From Melampsora larici-populina 98AG31 (taxonomy: Eukaryota > Basidiomycota > Pucciniomycetes > Pucciniales > Melampsoraceae): a stretch of 64,000 nucleotides of DNA. This document shows, one piece after another, positions 12,035 through 24,168 of the stretch. Under the pieces are notes generated by a model. The model was not told the DNA's origin. It saw only the letters and a program-made list of their open reading frames with translations, and ran no database searches. Location: positions 1-64,000 of the forward strand of contig NW_006768843.1 in assembly GCF_000204055.1 (NCBI RefSeq), given 5' to 3'. The position numbers and the translations under genes were made by a program. How positions within the stretch are numbered: the stretch's first letter is position 1; every line of letters starts with the position of its first letter.

Positions 12035-12037
12035 TTA

Positions 12038-12077
12038 CACCTTGTCCGCCAAAATTGCGCCGGACGTCCGGTGAGCT
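12038..12077 (+). repeat. Left TIR of the CMC transposon
   Basis: 40 bp starting CACCTTGTCC and containing the palindromic core GCCGGACGTCCGG. It matches the reverse complement of 37222-37261 except at positions 11, 14 and 15. Preceded by the TTA duplication. Confidence 0.9.
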
Positions 12078-12579
12078 TGAAACTCCGCCATACTTGCAGT
12101 GTTTCTTAGGTTTTCCGAAAAACGCGCCCGCGCTCGGCGCATGAATTTTACTGAGTAAGGCAAGGCTAACCATTGTGCCTGATCATCTAAGGCAGGAGGT
12201 TGAAGCCTCAGTTGCTCACCGCTACCTGCTCGCATCCATCCGCCCTCTGATTCCTATTGAGTAGGAATGAGGTCGTCAAATACAGGCCGCGCAAAACAAA
12301 GTATGTGTATAATGATCATATGACGTGTATGAAGACAAACGATAAATACAGGTGAGAGCCAAAGGGAAAACACAAAGCTATGAACAAGTAAAGTTTGAAA
12401 GAATGAGCATCATAAAACCACTCAGGGTCGTAAATCTGTCAAGACTTCGACAATTTGTCTGCTGGCAAGAAATATCCGTGTATCATAATATTTCGCGCGA
12501 GGTGTATGGAGATGAAAGATAAAGAGAATTTGAAAACAAGTATCATAGAGTCACAGAGGCATCCTACTTTCCTCTTTAA

Positions 12580-12723
12580 GACTCGTCTACAATTCTTGAT
12601 GAGGACTCATCTACAATTCTTGATGAGGACTCGTCTAGAATTCTTGAGGACAACTCGTCTACAACTCTTGATGAGGACTCATCTAAAATTCTTGAAGAGG
12701 ACTCGTCTACAGTTCTTGATGAG
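12580..12723. repeat. 24-bp tandem repeat encoding SSSRIVDE
   Basis: Six units of about 24 bp (plus-strand consensus GACTCGTCTACAATTCTTGA plus TGAG; one unit 21 bp and one 27 bp, so the frame is kept). On the minus strand they encode repeats of the octapeptide SSSRIVDE at the C-terminus of the cargo gene. The multiple-of-three lengths suggest past selection on the coding frame. Confidence 0.8.
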
Positions 12724-13037
12724 TGCATGGTTGTTTGATACGAAGCCCAATATACTGGTACTTTGTTCTCATCAAGAAACCAACCGTGCTGATACCTGGA
12801 GGAGGAAGGAGCGGGGAGAACGTCCGCCATATAAAGACAAACCCGGGAGCTCATCTTGTAGCGCTTATATGATTGTAATGCTAAGAGACAGCAATAGTTA
12901 AAAAAGTGACATTCATGCAAAAAAGATTGAAATTCCAAGATTTTTGTACCATCTTTATCATCATCCATCATGTCCAAGAAGCGACGTTTTTTCATCTCTA
13001 GCGGCAGAGGCAGAGGAGGCTTGCTGTCCAACTTATC

Positions 13038-13300
13038 GCCCTTGTAAGGTTGCGCTACAGGAGGGGAGAAAATTAGAACGGATGGCCTGACTTAGCCCAA
13101 GCAATAAGGTGAGATATCCTTACCGATTGATTCTTCGACCACAGAGAGCGAGAAAGATCGCTTTGTATTCAACTCATGGTGCTCGTAAGGTTGTGCTACA
13201 ACGGAGGAGGAATCAGAACAAATAGTGTGTAGCCCATGTAATAAGGTTAGGTATCCTTACCATTTGACTCATCGACCATAGATAGCGAAAGAGATTGTTT
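13038..13300. repeat. Duplicated exon-intron unit of about 120 bp
   Basis: Two diverged copies (about 13038-13165 and 13183-13300) share the order AGGTTG.GCTACA, TAGCCCA.G.AATAAGGT, ATATCCTTACC and GACCA.AGA.AGCGA. On the minus strand each holds the end of one exon, a GTAAGG...TGTAG intron and the start of the next exon, so the unit duplicated as exon plus intron. Confidence 0.6.
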
Positions 13301-13690
13301 CGTATGTGCGCAAGAGGGCAATAGGTAAGGCCGCGTTCACTTAAGCAAATTATTGCGAAAATTCACATTCTTGAATGTCAAGAATTTGCATTCTGTGAAA
13401 TGCGTTTGATATGTTAATTACAAGCATTCTGTAATGTGCAGAATGCTTGTAAAATGTGACTCGTGAGTCAATTTCACAGAATTCACTTTTATCGAATTTT
13501 TCTTTTCATAAATCACATTTCGACTTTTTCGTAAACCTTTCTTGAAATCTACAAGTCCCCTTCCACCGTACGGAACCTCTACAAATCCATCATTCACCAT
13601 CTTCATCAAAACCCATCACCGTTCTCACTTCAAAACCATCGTCTTCCTTCGTATTCCTTCATCTTCTGTCGACTCCACTCTCAATACATC

Positions 13691-15471
13691 ATGGCTCCAT
13701 CCGATTCTGAATCCGAAGAAATTCAAATTACAAACTCGAAATCAAAAAGTAAATCAAAAAGTAAACCAAAAGCGAAACCAAAAGTGAAACCAAACAAGTC
13801 GACTAAAGTTAAAGATAACAAAAAAGATCAAGTCAAAGATAAGAAGGACGATAAGAAGGACGATAAGAAGGAAGAAGAAGTAGAAGATAAAGACACATCT
13901 GGTGACTCATGGAATCATAAGGAAACACTTTACCTCATCGACGAAATTAAACATCAAATGGATATTGGTAGAGGTAATGATGGTGGCCTCAAGACCGAGG
14001 GTTGGAAAGCTGTTTTAGAAAGCTTCAACCTCAAATTCAAAAATAACACATCTTTGAGACGATTAAAGAATCATTTTCAAAGGGTCAGTTTCATTTCATT
14101 TCATTTCTTTCAATCGTTTCATTTCTTTCTTTCAATCATTTCAACTTGGCTGACTGTCTTTATGGTTTATTTCATTTGTACACAGTTAAAGAAAACTCTC
14201 AAGGCTTTCGACAAGATTATCGAGTCTTCCGGCGCTCCTGGAACCGATACAGTAACCGGCGAGGTCAGTGCTGATACGGCGCTCCTGGAACCGATACAGT
14301 AACCGGCGAGGTCAGTGCTGATAAGGATTGGTGGTTTAACTGGATTGAAAAGGTAAGTGACTTTCAATCAACTATAATATATGTAGATGGTTGATTCAGG
14401 TGAAGAAATACAATCTTTACGTAATAGGAAGGCAATGGTGATGCCAAACCGATTCGACACAGCGGTTTTCCAGCCTATAAAGCTGTAGAAACGATCATGC
14501 CTCCAAAGAAACTTCGAGCTAATGGTAACGACGGGTATGGAACTCAAAGTAAAAAGAAGAAGCTAGTCGAGTTACCTGATGATGAAGATGAGGAAAACGA
14601 AGAGGAGGAAGATGAAGATGAGAACAAAGACGAGAACAAAGATGGTAAGTTTGATGATCTTCTCTTCTTTGTTGGCTACAGTAGTTGATACTGACAGATA
14701 CATCTTCACCTATTGTATTTTGATGAAGGTTCAAATGAAGGACATGATTAATCTCAATCTCAATCTCACATATCTGAATCAAATAAGGACAAGGAATCCG
14801 ATTTTGGTGATATTGAAGGTACAGGTCCTCCACCTCCTTCACAAAAGAAGAAGAGGACCACTAGAATTTTAAGATACATATTCTTTTTGATCTATTTGTT
14901 TGTTTCTTTCTTTGTATGTTTCTAATCTTTCTTTTTATATTATTTTCTTCTTTCCATTTCTTGTTCTATTCCTTTCAACAAGTCTCGATCTCGAAACGAT
15001 GGTCTCACAGCGGCTGAAGCTGCCCTTGACGACAGTGACAGTGACGAGGACGACAGCCCAGAAAGACAATTTGTCCAAAGTAAAAGAAGCCCAATTGGAC
15101 CCTCCGCTCCAAATTCCAAGCGTTCTCGAACTTCCGGACCTAAGATAGTAGCAGAATCGATCGGCAAAGCGGCTGCGATGGTTTTGGAACATGAGGAGAA
15201 AAACAAAAGTGATAAGGTGGCTGTTGCCAAAATAAAAAGTGAACAACACCCGATGCGAAAAGAAGCCATGGCGATCTTCAACAAGGAATTCCTCAAAAAC
15301 CTCAAGCCTGAACACATTATTACAGCAGCGAATGAATTGAAAAAGGATGATACAGCATCCTTTTTCTACCATATGGATAAGAAGTATCGCTGGGAATGGT
15401 TGAAGAGTGAAGCACATATATTAGATCAGTATCAAGATAAAGATGGAGATAAAGATGCAGATAAAGAATGA
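13691..15471 (+). pseudogene. Myb/SANT-like DNA-binding partner of the Harbinger transposase (frameshifted)
   Basis: A basic Lys/Ser-rich N-terminus is followed by a Myb/SANT-like domain (SWNHKETLYLIDEIKHQMD...GWKAVLESFNLKF, about residues 75-130). Introns fit at about 14081-14186 (GTCAGT...CACAG) and 14353 onward. Further exons encode a KPIRHSGFPAY segment, acidic runs, a Ser/Arg-rich stretch, and from about 14983 a C-terminal module ending in YHMDKKYRWEWL and stopping at 15471. Such proteins bind element ends and help the transposase reach the nucleus. Two lesions are visible: a 47-bp tandem duplication (14230-14323), which breaks the frame, and an in-frame TAA near 14747. Confidence 0.65.
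14230..14323 (+). repeat. 47-bp tandem duplication inside the Myb-like gene
   Basis: The unit starting CGGCGCTCCTGGAACCGATA is present twice, at 14230-14276 and 14277-14323, without a mismatch. As 47 is not a multiple of three, it shifts the reading frame. With one copy the frame continues into WWFNWIEK before the next donor site. Confidence 0.9.
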
Positions 15472-15710
15472 ATATCAACCACTTCATTATCTTATTTTTT
15501 TATTTTATATGTTTTATTTTTTCATTTATCAATCTCACTTTTTCATTTCATCCTTTGTATCTTACAAAATAAAAATTACAGTATCCATATGTATCTTACA
15601 AAGTAAAGCATATACAGTATAAAGTAATACATATACAAAGATGATTTGATTGTACTTTTGCTAACTAAAATAACAAGCCACAACTAGTTTCCATATGAGT
15701 GTTCAAAGGA
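15472..15710. other. AT-rich spacer between convergent Harbinger genes
   Basis: The 3' ends of the Myb-like and transposase genes face each other across 239 bp of AT-rich DNA. It carries repeated words (GTATCTTACAAA, CATATACAGTA) and probably the 3' UTRs and polyadenylation signals of both. Confidence 0.4.
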
Positions 15711-17107
15711 TTAAGCTTGCCTACGCGCCACTGGTGCATTAATAAAATCATGGAACATCTGCTCGGCGAGGTTGTCCCTTTGTTCGGATGCTTGAGTGCG
15801 TTGGTTTGGATTGGGCTCAACCCAATCTGGTTCACCATTATCATCCGCCATCCTCCTTTCCAAGCGCTCCTTCAACATGTATTCTTCGTAGAACTCGTCT
15901 TCGCCTGATTCAATCCGGATGAGGTTGTTTAGGACACAGCAAGCCATCACGATCATGACTTGGGTCTTGTACGGGTAAGGAGGCATGGTTGCCAGTATCG
16001 GAAATCTCATTTTTGAGATGCCAAAGATACGTTCGATCACAATTCGAAGTGCAGAGTGGCGGTGGTTATAAAGCTCTTTGGGATTTCGAGGTGTCAAGTG
16101 GGAATCCCTCCATTCCTTGAGGTGATACCGCACCGATCGATAGGGTGTGAGAAACCCTGGTACGTTGGCGTAGCCAGCGTCGGCAACATAGAACCGATCT
16201 GGAAAGATACAGGTCAATACAAATCAATGTGAATTGGAAGGAATCAAAACGTACCTTCTGGAACTACAAATCGTCGTTCTTCAAGTGCTCGGTGAAGAAC
16301 ACGAGCATCGGCGTGTGAACCCTCTAAACCGGCATAAACGAAAGTAAACATCATATTGAAAGAGCATCCCGCTAGGACGTTCTGACTCAGATTTCCTTTT
16401 CGATTTCGATGGGCTGCACGTCGATCCGCAGGAACAATACAAGGAATGTGGGTGCCATCGATGGCACCCACACATTTGTCAAAGTAAGGTGTGAAGCGAG
16501 GATTATTCCTGATCTCCTTCGGACATATCTCCCCTCCGGTAGGTTGAACGATGTAAATGGATTCAAGGGAGGCGATGGCATGGCAGACAGTATTAAAATA
16601 TTTGCTAATGGTATGACCAGACCTTTGAAAGCGTTCTCCAGCGACCCGATTAGAGCCGGAGTTGCCAACAATAAATAGAAATATCATGAGTTGTTCTTCA
16701 ATAGTAACACTGCGCTTTCGTTGAATGAAAAGCTTGCCTTCAAGGGCTTTGATTAATCCCTTGAAGGCACGCTTGTTCATTCGACACAGTTCCCAAAATC
16801 GAACATCACTGCCTTCGAGGATCTCTTTTGTATATTGATTTCCTCGAAGCTTTGATGTTCGACATGGCTTTCTCTCGGTGGTTATCGAAGCGAGATAATC
16901 TATACCGGCCTTGATGATGATCTTGAGAACCGCGATAGCCGGTCGAATAGATATGGAAGACGTGTCAGAGTCTGAATCCGATGAACTTGACATTATGAGA
17001 GCTTGGAAAGGATGGTTTGGGAGGGAGGAAGGCTCAAAGCCTTTGTTCATTGCAACTCTCAAGACTTTTATGGATTTCAAAGATTCAAAACCGCCCTTAA
17101 TGATCAT
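15711..17107 (-). CDS. PIF-Harbinger DDE transposase (intact frame)
   Basis: Two exons, 17107-16255 and 16198-15711, with a 56-nt GT-AG intron, give 446 residues without internal stops. This is the DDE_Tnp_4 type: the catalytic Asp are in GAIDGTHIP (exon 1) and VADAGYANVPGF (just after the junction), and the Glu is in HSALRIVIERIFG. A helix-turn-helix-like region (TIEEQLMIFLF...GERFQRSGHTIS) precedes the catalytic core. The enzyme cuts the 18-bp TIRs and makes 3-bp duplications, normally with the Myb-like partner encoded opposite. The start is the first ATG, and a later ATG near 16993 is also possible. Length is normal for the family. Confidence 0.88.
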
Positions 17108-17949
17108 CTAAAGCAAACACTTCATGACCTATTTTTTCACAAATTCTCACGAAACGCGAATTTCGGGTTTTTTTTACGAAAATCACATTTCTACATGTAG
17201 AAATGAGGTCGCTCAGAATTCGACTTCACGAAATCCGGCTTAAGTGAACGCGGCCTAAGCGTAAGGTCGAGGCGCTCGGGGGGAAGGGTCGGTAAGACAG
17301 TCAGGGGGTGACGCGTCAGTCAGCAGTACGGTACGTGACTGCCTCGAAAAGCTGGGTGTGGGCGAAAGACGATGGATATCTCGAATTTGCTGAATTGGAT
17401 TTTGTCCTGCGGAATAAGGGCGTGGTGTTGAAAGATTCAAAATTGGGGAGCTTTCAATGCTCCGGATGCTTGTAGGAGTAGCTAAGGGGTCCAAAACGTG
17501 AGGAGTGACGAGCAAGGTCGTATCAATGCTCATTGGGCTGATGCAACTTGGGGTATCTACAATTGGGACTGTAGTGAGAAGGTCGGTGGGCTGGTAAAAG
17601 TGATGAGTCACGAGCGACGTGATGTCAATACTCATGGGGCTGGTGGGAGTTGAGTTAGAAGGCAAGTTGAGAGGCGTGATACGAGCTTCGGAGGACAACA
17701 CTGAGGCTGGAGGAGGGGGACTGGAGAAGGATGGGTCCCGGGTTTGACGAGAGGTGCTAAATCGGTGAGCTGTCACGGCTGTGAAGAATATGAGGATGAA
17801 AGCGCAAAAGAAACAATATAAGTGTGAATATAAAAAGTGAACAGATCAAACAAGATCAAACATCGAGTTGACTGACCAAGCCAATTTCGAGCCTTGGTAG
17901 CACAATTCTTGAGATAAGAAAAAGTCGTTCGGAAACGTATGACTTTCAT

Positions 17950-19283
17950 GATATGAACAGTTGGGAAGTGAGAGAAGAGGTGGATGCAGGAGAGAACCTA
18001 TGAAAAAGTGAGATAAAAGTTGAGATGCGTTGGTAGTTTGGGAAGGAAAGTGATTGTAGAGGTCAGTATAAATAGTCTACATACACTGCCTGGTCGTACG
18101 TGATGGACACATCTCATAAGGTCTCATACGACTCTCCTAAGACAAAACGTGTGGTGAGATCTATGTAAGACAGTGAAGGGATTGGGGAACGGGATGAAGG
18201 GGAATGTCAGCATACCGATTGATGGACTCACCTGCATTTGTGTGATTAAAGAGAGTACAAGGGCGGAGATGCACGCAAGCGAGGTTGGCAACTCTCGAAA
18301 GAGAATCTGAAAGGAAACGCGGAAATGGTTCGTTGGTACGGCTTGGAGGTTAGCTTTGAGCCGCCAAAGAAGATTTGAAGGAATGCTGACAAGAGATGAG
18401 AATAAAGAAAATTCTGCATAAGAGGGAGTGGAGGTGTGATTTGAGTCAGTCTTCTGAAAAGTTCTGCTCTGATGAATGTGACGTAGCTGCTGGTTTTTTG
18501 TTCTTGAAGCTCGTTAGAGTGACGTGTATGTATAGAAAGGTATGATCACCATACATGAAGGGCATTTGTTTCTTTTGACGAGAATGATTATCAAACCGAT
18601 GGAAGAAATATTTGGTGAGACCAGATGCAAGTGATTGAAAAAAACGGGTTCTTTTTAAAAAAAGGGTGGATAAAGTCATAATTGGTTTTCACCGGGAACC
18701 TTTCTCTTTGAACTCCTAGAGATCACACTTGGTCAAGGGGAGACGTTTGGTTTTTCACTCCTTGAAAGACACACCAGGATGTTTGATGTTGCAAGAGTTT
18801 AATTTGATCATATCTTTCTCTTTCCTTACAAGCATAATTCATGGTGACCAATCCGTCAACGGTCAATGCAATGTTTGTCAGATTTGTTGACCAAGCTGTA
18901 TGATACATACATGTCTTCAGGCCGCGTGTGGTCCTACATCAATGGGCTCGGTAGAATGAGGCTTTTTTAATTGCCTGTGCGACGAGAAAGGTCACAAGAT
19001 CATTGTGATCGGAACAAAGAGAAGATTGATTCAGACAGGAAACAACATGTGAGAGACATGCATTAGGGGTATATAACATTCTCAACTCTGTACGCGACCA
19101 CAGAGAATAAGGAAAGGCGCATGACATAAAAAGGTAAAGCAAAAAGATCAATCCAGACAGAAGAAAGAGACAACCAAGCATTTTGATTATATACACGACC
19201 ATAACAAACGAGAAAAAGTGCATGACATGATGAGACACAACAAGTAGCACATCCTCAAATTTGGGGGTACCCGATTTTTTTGA
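17950..19283. other. Spacer in the CMC transposon, no supported gene
   Basis: This separates the cargo gene from the large accessory gene, both leftward. Minus-strand sequence at 18430-18230 is pyrimidine-rich with an ATGCAG/GTGAGT junction near 18233, so it may hold an upstream exon or 5' UTR intron of the cargo gene. No domain or long frame supports more. Confidence 0.35.
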
Positions 19284-22200
19284 TCAACTGCCTTCTGTTA
19301 GCTGAAGCCATTTAGCATGGGCAAGTAAGGGCCTCAAGTCATGATGCTGTGACGATAGATTAAGGGCCAAGATGGCCACCCTTGAGGCGTGTTGGTTCAT
19401 AAATCTCTGATCAAGTAAAGCTTTTGGGAATCCCTTCGGGGGTTGTGCAAGGTAATCTACATCCTCTGAAGCGGCATAAGGCCCACGGCGTAGAGCTTTT
19501 GCAGCGGAAGTGAGAGCCTGGTCACCCTGCGGTTCTTTGAGGTGCAGCTCATCCAACTCATGGAGGAATTCATTGAGATTGGGATGCCTCCAAAGCTTGG
19601 GTATTCGGCATGAGTGACCGACAGAGTCCACTTCATCTTCCGAATGAATTGATCTTTCCGACAAGATCTGTTGGAGGTCGCGGTGTCCTGGGAAATATTT
19701 CTTGAAAGTATTTTGGCAAAGCTTACAAACCTACAAAAAGATGGGGAATGAACTGTGAATCATGGGAAAGAAGAGGATTAATATAATCGAAAGGACTGAC
19801 GCGCTTTTGTGATTGTCTTTGGCGAGTTTTCTCTCTTGAGGCCTCCTGCTCTTCAGCTTGGTTTGCATTCTCCTCACGTCTCTGCTGATTGCACTGGCTT
19901 AAATACTCGCGAGCCTTGGTATGGAACCACCTGTCGAGAACCTGTCTGGTATTTTTGGCGTTCACCTGATTGACATCGATGTGATAATCATCGGCATCAC
20001 CCCTCTTATAAACCTTCTCCCATTCTTGGAGAACAATGGAGGAGATGGCTTCGTTCCATTTGGACTTGATAGTATCGGTCCAATCGTAGGTAAATCACGC
20101 AAAGCCAGAAAGTGCCAATGAACCTTTGCAAGTAGAGGCAACCGTTGTTGGATAAAGAACACCCGAATTCCTCAGCGCCACTAGAGAGGTAAATTTGACG
20201 GGCGGAATTGTGGAGATAGCTTCCTCAGCAGCGTGATCTCCAACTTTAGCAAGCTGTGCAGGGTGGGCCTGTGGATGTTTTCGGAGGTAGCGAAGACGAG
20301 CTTTCTCGACGCTCTTATCAACAATGGATCAACGCTCGACTTTCCGTTTGTCCCACGCGGAATACTCATCGTCAGAGGGTGGCGGGGGGAGGATTTGATT
20401 GGCCTTTCGGCCTTTACCTTTCCGAACGATGCCTAGGAGCATGTTGTTGTAATGATGGATTGCAACGGTGAGTCGTTCATACTGAGAGCACTCGATAGGA
20501 GTTTTAGCACGCTTCTCATATCGAGTGCCATCATGTCTGGCGACTGTATTTCGAGCTCGGCGCGAAGCTCCCAGATTGTGGTACTTGCGACTTTCAACTA
20601 GATCGAAAACACCATCACCTTCAGATTCTTGGGTGTCTTCATCTGAAGCATGAATATTGTCATCATCCACGTCATCGTTGATCTCATCTGGTCTTGCTGC
20701 CTCTTGGGATGCGTATGAAAGACCGGCTGAGAGACAAGATGAGTTAGCATCCGTCAAAATGGATCATACGATTTCAGACATTAGGGAACTTACATGTATC
20801 AGACGGTGCCCCTGATGCTTGACGAGGAGCATCAGTCGCTGCAGGCGGGGAATTGGGTTGGCGGTCATTTCTTGCACACGATGCCATTCTTTGAGATTGG
20901 ATGCTTCGACAAGGGCGGGTTGGTTGATTGGGCATCGCTTCAGTGGAGCAGATGGACATCATAGACGTTTGACGAGGGCGAGAAATTGCTGTCGTTTGGG
21001 GCTGAGGTTGGGTTTGTTGAAAGATGTTGCGCTCGGTTCGCTCCGTTGGTGATGCCAATGGTAGAGCATGAGGGCGTGGGTTGAAAGATTGAGCTGGTGC
21101 TGTAGTCGCCGAAGGAAAAAAAGAAGGTCCTTGATTTCCTTGATATTGAAACCCTCCCCACAAAGGTTGTTGTAAAAAAGGTGAATTATGCGTTTGAGAA
21201 GCTGAGGTGAGATCATGACCAAAGCTTTGAACTGGAAGTGCGCCGTGTTGCAGTGGATTTGGTTGAATACTTCGAGGGACATTTTGAGTTTGAGGAGCGA
21301 TCTGATATGCACATGATTGATTGTTCAAATTGTGAGTATAGTCAGGAGCCAAATGTGATGTGACATCAGGGGACCGAGAGTTTTGAGTGCTACTGAGGAG
21401 CTGAGCTGATGGGTAGCGTTGATGGAGTGACTGTGAATGGTAAGCTCTAGCAGCAGTCTCATAGGGTAAATCAGAGACGCGGGAAGTTACAGTTGGAGGT
21501 TGATTGTGAGGTGGCTCATTGAGGGGTTCGACTATGCGGGTATGGTAAGTCCGAGTACAATTTTGGAGATTGCCGTAGGCTTGCTGACTGGTAGGAAGGG
21601 AAGGTTGAATTTGATGGAAAACCACGTCATGGTTCTGACGCTGTTGACCTCCCCGTTTCTGTGATATAGACTGACGTGGCAAAGTCAAAGCAGTCTGAAG
21701 ATTATTGAGTTGAGATCGGTGCGGTTGAAGCTGAGCTGGCGAGCTGGGATCAAGAACAGTGGTGTAGGAAGTACGAACACGATTGTGTTGCAAGGGAGGA
21801 GGCCTATTAGTTCTCCTTCTTGAATCTTGGGAATGCGCATGTGATTGGTGTGATCGGTCCTCAAAATCTTCTATTCGATTTGTGTGTGAAGGACCGTCTG
21901 AGAAAAGAGATTACATACAATTAGTAGGAGATAATGCATCATATTGATTGGGGAACTTACGTGTAGAAGTTCTAAAAGGCAGCACTAGCGGTGGATGCTG
22001 GTAAGAAGAGGGATTTTCAGGCTGAATATTAGGTTGTGGGATATTTTCTGAACAGAAGGACATTCTTGAGGATCGACTACTTTGAGTCGCACTGCGATCT
22101 TGATTTTGCTGCTGTAAATCAGTGGAACACAAAGACATCCTTGAAGTTCGACCGCTTTGACGAGCATTTGGATCTTGATTTTGTTGCATTTCAGCGGAGC

Positions 22201-24168
22201 AGAAAGACATTCTGGAGGACGCGAGAGGCACATGAAAAGATGTCAGCGTTGCTTGCTGTGTTTGGTTTTGTTGGAAGAGATCACGCTCCGGTCGGGGTGG
22301 TCCATTGCTGGGGCACGGGTTAAGGTCAAACAATTGGGGGAGTGCTGGAGTCACCGCAGGCGCATGCTGATAAGGTACCTGATTTTCGCCAAATTCAAAT
22401 TGAAACTCATGCCACATACGAGGTGGTACGTAAGTCAACTGAGAGCCGTGATGGGGTTGATCAGACAGTTCATGAGCATGTCGATTCAGACTATTGACAG
22501 GAGCTGATGTGAACATGGCGTCCTGTGACAATGAGCTGGGGTGATTTTCACTCATACTGAATATCCGACCATTGGCAGAATGATGGGAGCGATTGTTCAT
22601 TGTGTTCATTCTCGTTGAGTCTAGAGAATCTTCACGTGATACAGCTGGAAGATTGACATATTCTTGAACCAAAGGAGGAGGACCGTTGTTACTCCTCATT
22701 GATTCTCGAGAATGAGCTGGCGATTGATTGGGAGTTTCATACTTGGGAGGTAAGTTGAGCGTACTGGGCTTGGATCCTTTGGATGATAAATTGGGTTGGT
22801 CAGCTGGTTCAGAGGAATGTTCGGTGTTTCTTGAGACCGAAGGACAAGATCTATTGTTCATTCTTGTTGAGGCTAGAGAATTTGCACGTGATACAGCTGG
22901 AAGATCGTGCGCATAATGGGTTTCGACATATTCTTGAACCAAAGGAGGAGGACTGTCGTTACTCCTCATTGATTCTCGAGAATGAGCTGGCGATTGATTG
23001 GGAGTTTCATACTTGGGAGGTAAGTTGAGCGTACTGGGCTTGGATCCTTTGGATGATAAATTGGGTTGGTCAGCTGGTTCAGAGGAATGTTCGGTGTATC
23101 TTGAGACCGAAGGACAAGAGCTATTGTTCATTCTTGTTGAGGCTAGAGAATTTGCACGTGATACAGCTGGAAGATCGTGCGCATAATGGGTTTCGACATA
23201 TTCTTGAACCAAAGGAGGACGTCCGTCGTTACTCCTCATTGATTCTCGAGAATGAGATGGCAATCGAGTGGTTTGATGAACATGCTCGGGAGGTAAGTTG
23301 AGCGTACGGCTCTGTGGCGATGGGCTGGGCTTTGATCCTTCGGATGATAAATTGGGTTGGTCATCTGCTTCAGAGGAATGTTCGGTGTATTGTGAAATCA
23401 AATGACAAGAGCTGTTGTTCATTCTTGTTGAATCTAGAGAATTAGCACATGATACAGCTGGAAGATCGTGAGCATAATTGGTTTCGACGTGATCCTGAAT
23501 CAAAGGAGGAGGACCGTCGTTACTCCTCATTGATTCTCGAGAATGAGCTGGCGATTGATTGGGAGTTTCATACTTGGGAGGTAAGTTGAGCGTACTGAGC
23601 TTGGATCCTATGGATGAGGGGTCTGATATACGAGGACGTTTTTGAGCGTCGTTAGGGGAATCAAACGGCTGAAATTGTATCCGAGAACTGCTGCTATTGC
23701 GCAATGGTAGACGTGGACGCTTACGCTGCGTTTCCTTATCCGGATGTGACTGGTAAGGACGCTTTCGAGGGATAATCGCACCAATACCATTGCCGTCTTC
23801 TGCAAGGACTTCAGTTGAACTGGCAGAGTTTGACAGCGATATAATTGCGGAATGGTGATCTTTTGATAAATGGTAAGGCAATTTGGCGATTTTGTGTCGT
23901 GCGCTTGGGAGAGACGGAGCGCCAGGGTTGACAAAAGAGGAATTGTAATTTAACAAAGCAGAAGGTTCCGGCGCGGGCTGGCCAGAGGCAGCATTGTACA
24001 TCTGAGGTGAGGCAACTAGTTGTTCGAGGTCCTCAAAGAGCTCGGAAAGCGTATCCCGTTGGTCGATTTGATCTGTAAAAAATCACAGTGAGTAAAACTC
24101 CAATACCATGGGCAGCACATGCTTGGCAGAGATGAAGCATGATATCGAAATGACTCACTCTGGTCCAT
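19284..24168 (-). pseudogene. Large Ser/Pro/Gln-rich accessory (TnpA-like) protein of the CMC transposon
   Basis: The spliced model is 24168-24159, 24072-21961, 21897-20794, 20726-19801 and 19730-19284, totalling 1533 codons with phase-consistent GT-AG introns of 63-86 nt. Residues 1-1080 are low complexity (Ser, Pro, Asn, Gln) with 90-residue repeats. An acidic segment (DDVDDDNIHASDED) follows, then a basic helical region. The C-terminal exon opens with a zinc-finger-like CKLCQNTFKKYFPGH. Two in-frame TGA (20329-20331, 20095-20097) interrupt an otherwise open frame. Position beside the transposase and a possible DNA-binding C-terminus suggest the role of plant CACTA TnpA, which binds subterminal repeats. 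That role is inference, as I know no homologous family. Confidence 0.6.
22630..23600. repeat. 270-bp (90-residue) tandem repeats in the accessory gene
   Basis: Units starting near 22710 and 22980 are almost identical over 270 bp. More diverged copies extend toward 23600, one 18 bp longer. Each encodes a minus-strand block with LNLPPKYETPNQSPAHSRES, a PPLVQEYVETHYAHDLPAVS stretch and STRMNN. Near identity of the two central units points to recent unequal crossover or slippage. Confidence 0.85.

Larger units (their letters stand above)
13329..17255. mobile_element. PIF-Harbinger transposon, 3927 bp, nested in the CMC element
   Basis: 18-bp perfect terminal inverted repeats (GGCCGCGTTCACTTAAGC) lie at 13329-13346 and 17238-17255. 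They are flanked by TAA at 13326-13328 and 17256-17258, the 3-bp duplication standard for PIF-Harbinger. Inside are the two expected genes in convergent orientation: a Myb/SANT-like protein (plus strand) and a DDE transposase (minus strand) with an open, uninterrupted frame. The element sits in a coding exon of the CMC cargo gene. Sharp ends and an intact transposase suggest recent insertion. Confidence 0.92.
12576..17949 (-). pseudogene. Ser/Pro-rich cargo gene of the CMC transposon, split by a Harbinger
   Basis: I do not recognise this protein. Minus-strand exons by splice motifs are 17949-17877, 17778-17256 continuing at 13325-13261, 13195-13124, 13054-12950 and 12880-12576. They total 381 codons once the Harbinger (13329-17255) and one TAA copy are left out. 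Introns are 98, 65, 69 and 69 nt. The N-terminus is basic, and the middle is Ser/Thr/Pro-rich with two SPMSIDxTxLVT repeats. An exon-intron unit is duplicated: exons 3 and 4 both begin AQPY and sit in about 120-bp repeats. The C-terminus is an SSSRIVDE repeat. It is interrupted in this copy, and its role in transposition is unknown. Confidence 0.55.

Noticed and set aside
16409..17200. Several plus-strand open frames across the Harbinger transposase
   Set aside because: Antisense shadows of a clear DDE transposase on the minus strand.
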